Below, piece after piece: positions 59,180-64,000 of a stretch of DNA of 64,000 nucleotides (positions are counted from its first letter, which is position 1; each line of letters starts with the position of its first letter). The stretch covers positions 186,001 to 250,000 of the forward strand of contig JADDTR010000017.1 in NCBI GenBank assembly GCA_015345905.1. The letters run 5' to 3'. The translations under genes were made by a program, and so were the position numbers. Under the pieces are notes generated by a model. The model was not told the DNA's origin and searched no databases. It was given only the letters and a program-made list of their open reading frames with translations. The stretch comes from Aotearoamyces nothofagi (taxonomy: Eukaryota; Ascomycota; Leotiomycetes; Leotiales; Tympanidaceae).

Positions 59180-59442
59180 CGGGGTTCTGGCGTACGGGCA
59201 ATACCCAGGGACGATGGCATAAAGATGGAAAGGCGTAGATCCAAAGATCTAGCGTAGCCGTATAGACAGACACATAGGCAGTTGTAACGGGAGCGTGGAT
59301 AACTGCCGCGTACAAAATCGTGTGGCTGCAATTTAAAGGAGTCGATAGCCAACGGCAAACAGTTCGCAATGACGATAGAATCACCAGATACCGTGAAATA
59401 TGCTGAATGGTCGAGGCCTGTTCCTTACGCGCTCCTAACGGA

Positions 59443-59460
59443 TGCATGCCCGGGCATGCA
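59443..59460. repeat. 18-bp perfect palindrome
   Basis: TGCATGCCCGGGCATGCA reads the same on both strands and is followed directly by a GCACGTGC palindrome overlapping its end (59459-59466). Could be a hairpin or a symmetric protein-binding site; the role is unknown. Confidence 0.9.
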
Positions 59461-59644
59461 CGTGCCGAGCTCGAGGATATACACGAGAGCTGTATGTATG
59501 TGAATGGAGAGAAACACATCTTCCAGCGGCCCTGCACGACAGCATCCTACAGGCATGGCCAAGGTGTTGTTGGATTAGCTAGTAGTGGACGTGCTAATAA
59601 GAATATGAAACGACACAGTGACCAGTACAGGAATACTCTCCGTC

Positions 59645-59700
59645 CACTGCTCACTGCTCGCTGCTCACTGCTCACTGCTCGCTGCTCACTGCCCACTGCC
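59645..59700. repeat. 7-bp tandem repeat array, eight units
   Basis: Eight consecutive 7-bp units of CACTGCT with variants CGCTGCT and CACTGCC. The variants alternate as two CACTGCT then one CGCTGCT, so a 21-bp higher-order unit is duplicated. Confidence 0.9.
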
Positions 59701-59810
59701 TGCAACGGTGTTGATTTGCACAAACACTTAGTGTAGGTTATCGAGAGCTTAGCACTACGCCATGCGCGTCCAGAGGACCTCCGGCAAGGAATCTAGAGAC
59801 GGCTGTGCTG

Positions 59811-59851
59811 CCAAGTCACTGGCCAAGTCACTGGCCAAGTCACTGGCCAAG
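59811..59851. repeat. 12-bp tandem repeat array, 3.4 units
   Basis: Three perfect copies of CCAAGTCACTGG followed by CCAAG. The perfect identity suggests recent expansion. Its core CCAAGTCACTGG has a partly palindromic CCA...TGG frame. Confidence 0.9.
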
Positions 59852-61323
59852 CAGCTGTAACAGGAACATTTAGGCCACCCATGGCGATATGATATGCCTA
59901 CGGCTGCGCCCAAGGGAGATTCGGCGGGGTGCCACCTTGGGGGTCGACAGCGACTTAGCGGTACGGTAGGCCCTTTGCCTTGGCGTGTTCGGCCGCTGTA
60001 CCTCGGTACCGTGTACACACGGACGCATCCAGATCTTCTTAGGACATGGAGGAAAGCAGCTTCTCGGGGCTTTTTGACGTCGCCTTACTGCATGCAGTCT
60101 TGCTCCGACACGCGCGAGGGCTGTCGTCGTATTATTAGAAAGGCCGCAAAGGATGCTGCTCCAGCACCAGCTACGCCAGCCTGCTATCGGTGCCCATCAC
60201 ACACAGCACTTGCTACTTACTGCTTGATGTGCCCTGTTAGCAATCCGTAGTGGAGAAGGATGCCGCGTACTCTGCGACCCGGTTCCCGTCAGGTACTTAC
60301 AGCAGCCATGGGCCAGAGAGCACGGTCGACGAGTAGGATCTACGGCTTCCTTTCCGCGGCGGAGAGAGCAACTGCACCGCCTGTTCTCGACGCCTGGCTG
60401 GGTCCCAGGTACGTCAAAACACGATCCTTCAGCCTCTCAAGAAACACGGCGTTTAGAGGGCAGGCGGGTAAAGAACGCAAGCAAGACAAAGTACGGATAC
60501 ACAGTATGGCGCCCTATTGATTGTGCAATAGACTAACACACTAGCACGCAGCATCACCGGCCTCACTAACGCGCAAAACAGTATCGCCTGCAAGCTCTCT
60601 CCTTTACTCCGTAAGCTGCGGAGCAACTCAAGAGCAGCGCGGAGGAAACAACGGTGCAGGGCAGGGATTCATGCGACTACACGCCTCACAATTGTTTTAG
60701 TACCTGGGTACCGTTGCCAGCTACGATGTGCGTGATTGCCAGTTGACAATATAAGCATTCCTGGGACGCCGCTACAACGGTACGAACGATCGTAGTCAGA
60801 TACTAGAACCTAGGGGAAGAACGCTGCATACACAGCTTACTGCCTTGTGCATCTTCACTTGTTATTCGTTTCCTCCCTATTCTATAATTCCTTGCTACTG
60901 GCGGAGGCGTAGCGAGCAGTAACATTCGCTGAATTGGTCTCTTCCTCCCCCCCGGATCACTGTCTTCCTTACCTACCTTTCTGCCCCACCCTGCTACTTG
61001 TCTGCGGGCACCGCAGTCTCCTAAATAATTCTATACATTGTTAGTTACATACTGTACAAGTGCTCGTTATCTGTCCTCGTTTCACGTCTTGCCCTGCTAC
61101 CGATACATGCCGGACCTGGCCACCTCTGGACAATTGACGACTTGATTTGGATTCAACTCTCTATTCAGATCAACAAGTTCGCAATATCTGAGAGCTCTTG
61201 CCCAACAATCTACCACTGTCTCGTCTCTTTGATGCAAGCACCCATATACTCACTTGGTCCGTAGACCGCCAATACCTCTCGACTCTTCTGATACGTTCTA
61301 TATCAAGAAACTGGTGCACCACG

Positions 61324-63571
61324 ATGGTCTACTGCGGCAAACCGTCTCGAGGATGTCAGATGTGCAGGACTCGGCGAATTAAGGTACGCCCGCTCATGAA
61401 AAGCCGACTTGTCCACGCTCCCTCCTCGATATGGGCAACTAACACTTTTATAAACAGTGTGATGAAGGAAGGCCTACTTGCTTCCAATGTCAAAAGTCAC
61501 GACGCCAATGTCCAGGTTACAAAGACGACTTTGATCTTGTCTTCCGTAATGAAACCAAAGCTACTGAAAAGAGAGCCGCTAGGACACTTAACAAGAAGCA
61601 GAGACTGAATGGCCATATCTCTAATACCGTCCCGCAAGGCGGTGGTTCTGATGATGCTGGCGAGGAATCTAGCAGTGGTATGCAGCTGGCATTATTATCT
61701 GCGTCGGATACGAAACCGCCATTTTCAGTTCCCAATCTACTCAGTATGCCTGTTCATATGGAAGCAACAAACTTCTTTCTTGCCAACTTCGTGCTCCTCC
61801 CGCAACAAACCACGAATAGAGGCGTCATGGACTATCTTATACCATTGATCAAGTTCGAGCCTCCCGATTCTCATCTTTCTATTGCATTTAACGCCGTTGC
61901 TCTTGCCTCTCTGGGGAACAGACCTAACGCAAAGCCGTTACTTGTGCCGGCCATGGAACAATATAATAGAGCTATACAACATGTGAATATGGCCTTGCGA
62001 GACCCAATCCAGCAGAAGTCAGATCAAACTCTGGCTGCTGTGCTTCTCTTAGGAATGTTTGAGGTAAATAATTATCATAGGGATTTTGACTTCTATTTAT
62101 TACTGATACACTATATAGACTATATACTCGCGACGTACTGCTATGGGAGCCTGGCTATCACATATAGAAGGAGCCGTGATGATTGTTAAGATGCGAGGGA
62201 AAAAACAGCTTCGCACCAAAATTGGGCAGTCTCTTTTTTCTGCTGTTAGAGCACAAATGGCAAGCACATCCGTCCAGTGGGAATACATCTATACGGCTAA
62301 CGGCTTAGTATAGATCATTAACTGCATGGCACTATCCAAAGTACCAGATCTTGGAATTGATTGGTGGCTTGGTAGTGGTGCGAAAGACCAAACTGCCCTG
62401 ATCGTTACAAAACTGAATCTCCAAACGGCTGAACTCCGCTCGGAGGTCAATCGTTTTATGTTGGTGCTTCCACGGAACCCCGAAAATGTTGATAAGGTCT
62501 TAGGTCTCATACATCGAGCCCAAGAGCTAGACCAGGGATTAATGCAGTGGATGGAAACGGTCCCTGAAATATTCAGCTACAAAACAGCGATTTGGGTTGA
62601 CAATGTGGCCGATGAAGCTCTTGCGGATTCCGAAGTCTACTCTGGAAAGGTGGACGTATATGGAGACGTGTGGATAGCAAGCGTATGGAGCAGTGCAAGA
62701 GTGTCAAGGCTATTTCTTGCAGGGATTGTGGTCAGGTGTGCAGCTTGGATTTCCTCCCCAGTTAATTACCGGACGACTCCCCAATATGCCTCGGCAGCAC
62801 GCATCGCAGTGGATATGATTAGTGATATCATTGCCTCCGTCCCATATCATCTTGGATGGAAACCAGAAGATGACATGAGGGGTTTGGACGGTGCTGGGTT
62901 TGCCTGTGGTAATGACCAGGGCACCACAGGACTTGGAGCGTACTTTTGTATCTGGCCTATGTTCAGTGCTATGTGTAGTGACTACACTACGGATGCACAA
63001 AGGGCTTGGCTAACGGGACGTATGAAATATATAAAGGAAAACTTGGGAATCAATCAGGCCGCAACACTGTCTAGTGTATGTCGTTCTTTGTTCTTTGCAT
63101 TTCTTTTGGTTATTGTTTCTGTTAGACGAATGCTAATGGCAGTAGTTCCAACTCCGGGTACCCTCCATGATCATAAAACGCGATAGCATGGGTCTGCTAC
63201 CTGGCATGCCTGGCCGCATCACGTCGAGGCATGAAGCTGTTAGATATCAAACCAGCAGTCCGAGCCCCAGCCTTAACCCTTCTACGCCCTTATCATCGCC
63301 TCCAAAAGACTACAATCTCCGGAATACTACTTCCCCCTATCCTATGCTTGGGCCTGAAAGTATGGTCGTGCCAACTGACCCTGTACTCACTAGGGTGCAG
63401 AGTGAGTGGGAGCAGAGACATAGGGAAGATTGGGAACGCCAAAGAAAGGCTTTAAATCGAACCAAGGAGGAATTGGTTCTCCAAGCCGTAGGTGAAGCAC
63501 CGGAATTAAAAAGGGGGATTGAGAGGTATTTGGCGCTCGGGCAAGTAAGGGATATGGAACTGCTGGATTGA
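61324..63571 (+). CDS. Fungal Zn2Cys6 transcription factor
   Basis: Five exons: 61324-61383, 61458-62063, 62119-62259, 62314-63075 and 63146-63571; all phase 0; 664 residues. The binuclear cluster is split by intron 1 between the third cysteine and the residue before it: RGCQMCRTRRIK|CDEGRPTCFQCQKSRRQCPGY, spacing CX2CX6CX6CX2CX6C. The middle is the fungal TF regulatory fold (ATNFFLANFVLL, DSHLSIAFNAVALASLGNR, TLAAVLLLGMFE, MGAWLSHIEGAVMIV). Intron 3 at 62260-62313 appears to be GC-AG (donor GCAAGC, branch GCTAAC), which joins AQM to IINCMALSK. Exon 5 gives LRVPSMIIKRDSMGL, then a Pro/Ser-rich stretch and a charged helix (REDWERQRKALNRTKEELVLQA). The target genes are unknown. Confidence 0.88.
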
Positions 63572-64000
63572 GGTCATGCATTGGGAGGTTATCATCATTT
63601 GATTGGCGTATTAGAGGTGTGCTTTTGGTTCTGCATGGATATGATTGGAAGAGTCATTCCACGGCTTGTAAATTTTATGTATGAATGCGACACATACAAA
63701 GTCACGGTGCAGAAGATGCAAATTAGGAGGCCAATATCATTGCCGTCGAATGATCGGCCATGTATATGCAACTAGAACTCATCAAAGCAGCGATAGTAGA
63801 CTAACTATTAGCTGCTTGTAATCCAAATGAACCTCAAATGAAACATAAAATTCTCCATCTTTGCCGAAAAGGAAGAGACCGTACAGAAGGAAAGATAGTT
63901 GCTTGCTCGCGGCATAGCTGGGTATCCGTGCGTGAATATAGTTGTCGTTATGTTGTTGATGCTGCCCCTATATCGTCGCATCTTCAAACACTCGTCTCAT
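63572..64000. other. Right-edge intergenic stretch, nothing recognised
   Basis: 3' flank of the transcription factor gene up to the window edge. No supported gene. Confidence 0.5.

Larger units (their letters stand above)
59180..61323. other. 2.1-kb gene-free region with tandem repeats and a palindrome
   Basis: Holds the MSN5 3' flank and the transcription-factor promoter. I see two tandem repeat arrays (59645-59700 and 59811-59851), an 18-bp perfect palindrome (59443-59460), and only short unrelated frames such as 59894-60250. No transposon or RNA gene recognised. Confidence 0.5.

Noticed and set aside
59894-60520. Two plus-strand frames in the MSN5-transcription factor gap
   Set aside because: No recognisable domain, overlapping minus-strand frames of similar size, and no splice pattern linking them.

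Overview
The window is eukaryotic nuclear DNA from a filamentous ascomycete (Pezizomycotina). The reasons are dense protein-coding genes on both strands, spliceosomal introns mostly of 45-130 bp with GTRNGT donors and CTAAC-like branch points, and a gene set with clear fungal orthologues (Spc34/DASH, Atg9, Ski3, Lro1, Reb1-like, a fungal Zn2Cys6 factor). A placement in Leotiomycetes is my guess from protein character, not shown by the sequence. I saw no transposon, viral fossil, CRISPR array, rRNA or tRNA gene.

Layout, left to right. 1-1771 (-): an ADGF/CECR1-type adenosine deaminase cut by the left edge, next to a possible zinc-cluster remnant. 3033-3427 (+): a small two-exon gene. 3936-4898 (-): a serine-rich unknown. 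5971-6775 (+) SPC34; 7575-9556 (+) TAF12; 10267-12132 (+) RPN3; 12708-13809 (+) a SAS2-like MYST acetyltransferase. 14621-16526 (-): a mitochondrial P-loop ATPase. 17319-20018 (+): a large uncharacterised coiled-coil protein. 21058-24575 (+): a Reb1-like Myb protein. 25034-27067 (-) LRO1, divergent from 27350-27988 (+) MAK3/NAA30. After a 2.4-kb gene-free stretch come 30448-31779 (-) mitoferrin, 32872-35787 (-) ATG9, and divergent 36213-38367 (+) COG6. Then 39279-42056 (+) SAP1-like AAA ATPase, 42254-42700 (-) mitochondrial uS17, 43439-44639 (+) NIF3, 44899-45842 (-) VPS51, 46154-46837 (+) RMI1, 46985-51353 (-) SKI3, 51955-54299 (+) sterylglucosidase, 55269-59179 (+) MSN5/exportin-5, a 2.1-kb repeat-bearing gap, and 61324-63571 (+) a Zn2Cys6 transcription factor.

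This is ordinary housekeeping chromosome, not a gene cluster for one pathway. Themes recur: transcription and chromatin (TAF12, SAS2, REB1, Zn2Cys6), membrane traffic and autophagy (ATG9, COG6, VPS51), lipid turnover (LRO1, sterylglucosidase), mitochondria (mitoferrin, uS17m, P-loop ATPase) and genome maintenance (SPC34, RMI1). ATG9 and COG6 share one 425-bp divergent promoter region. I rebuilt exon structures by hand; total coding length is a multiple of three for every complete multi-exon gene, which supports the junctions. I found no convincing undescribed system. The best leads are the uncharacterised 859-residue protein with an 18-bp repeat array upstream, the ATPase with a non-acidic Walker B, a CaaX-ended sterylglucosidase, and a GC-AG intron.
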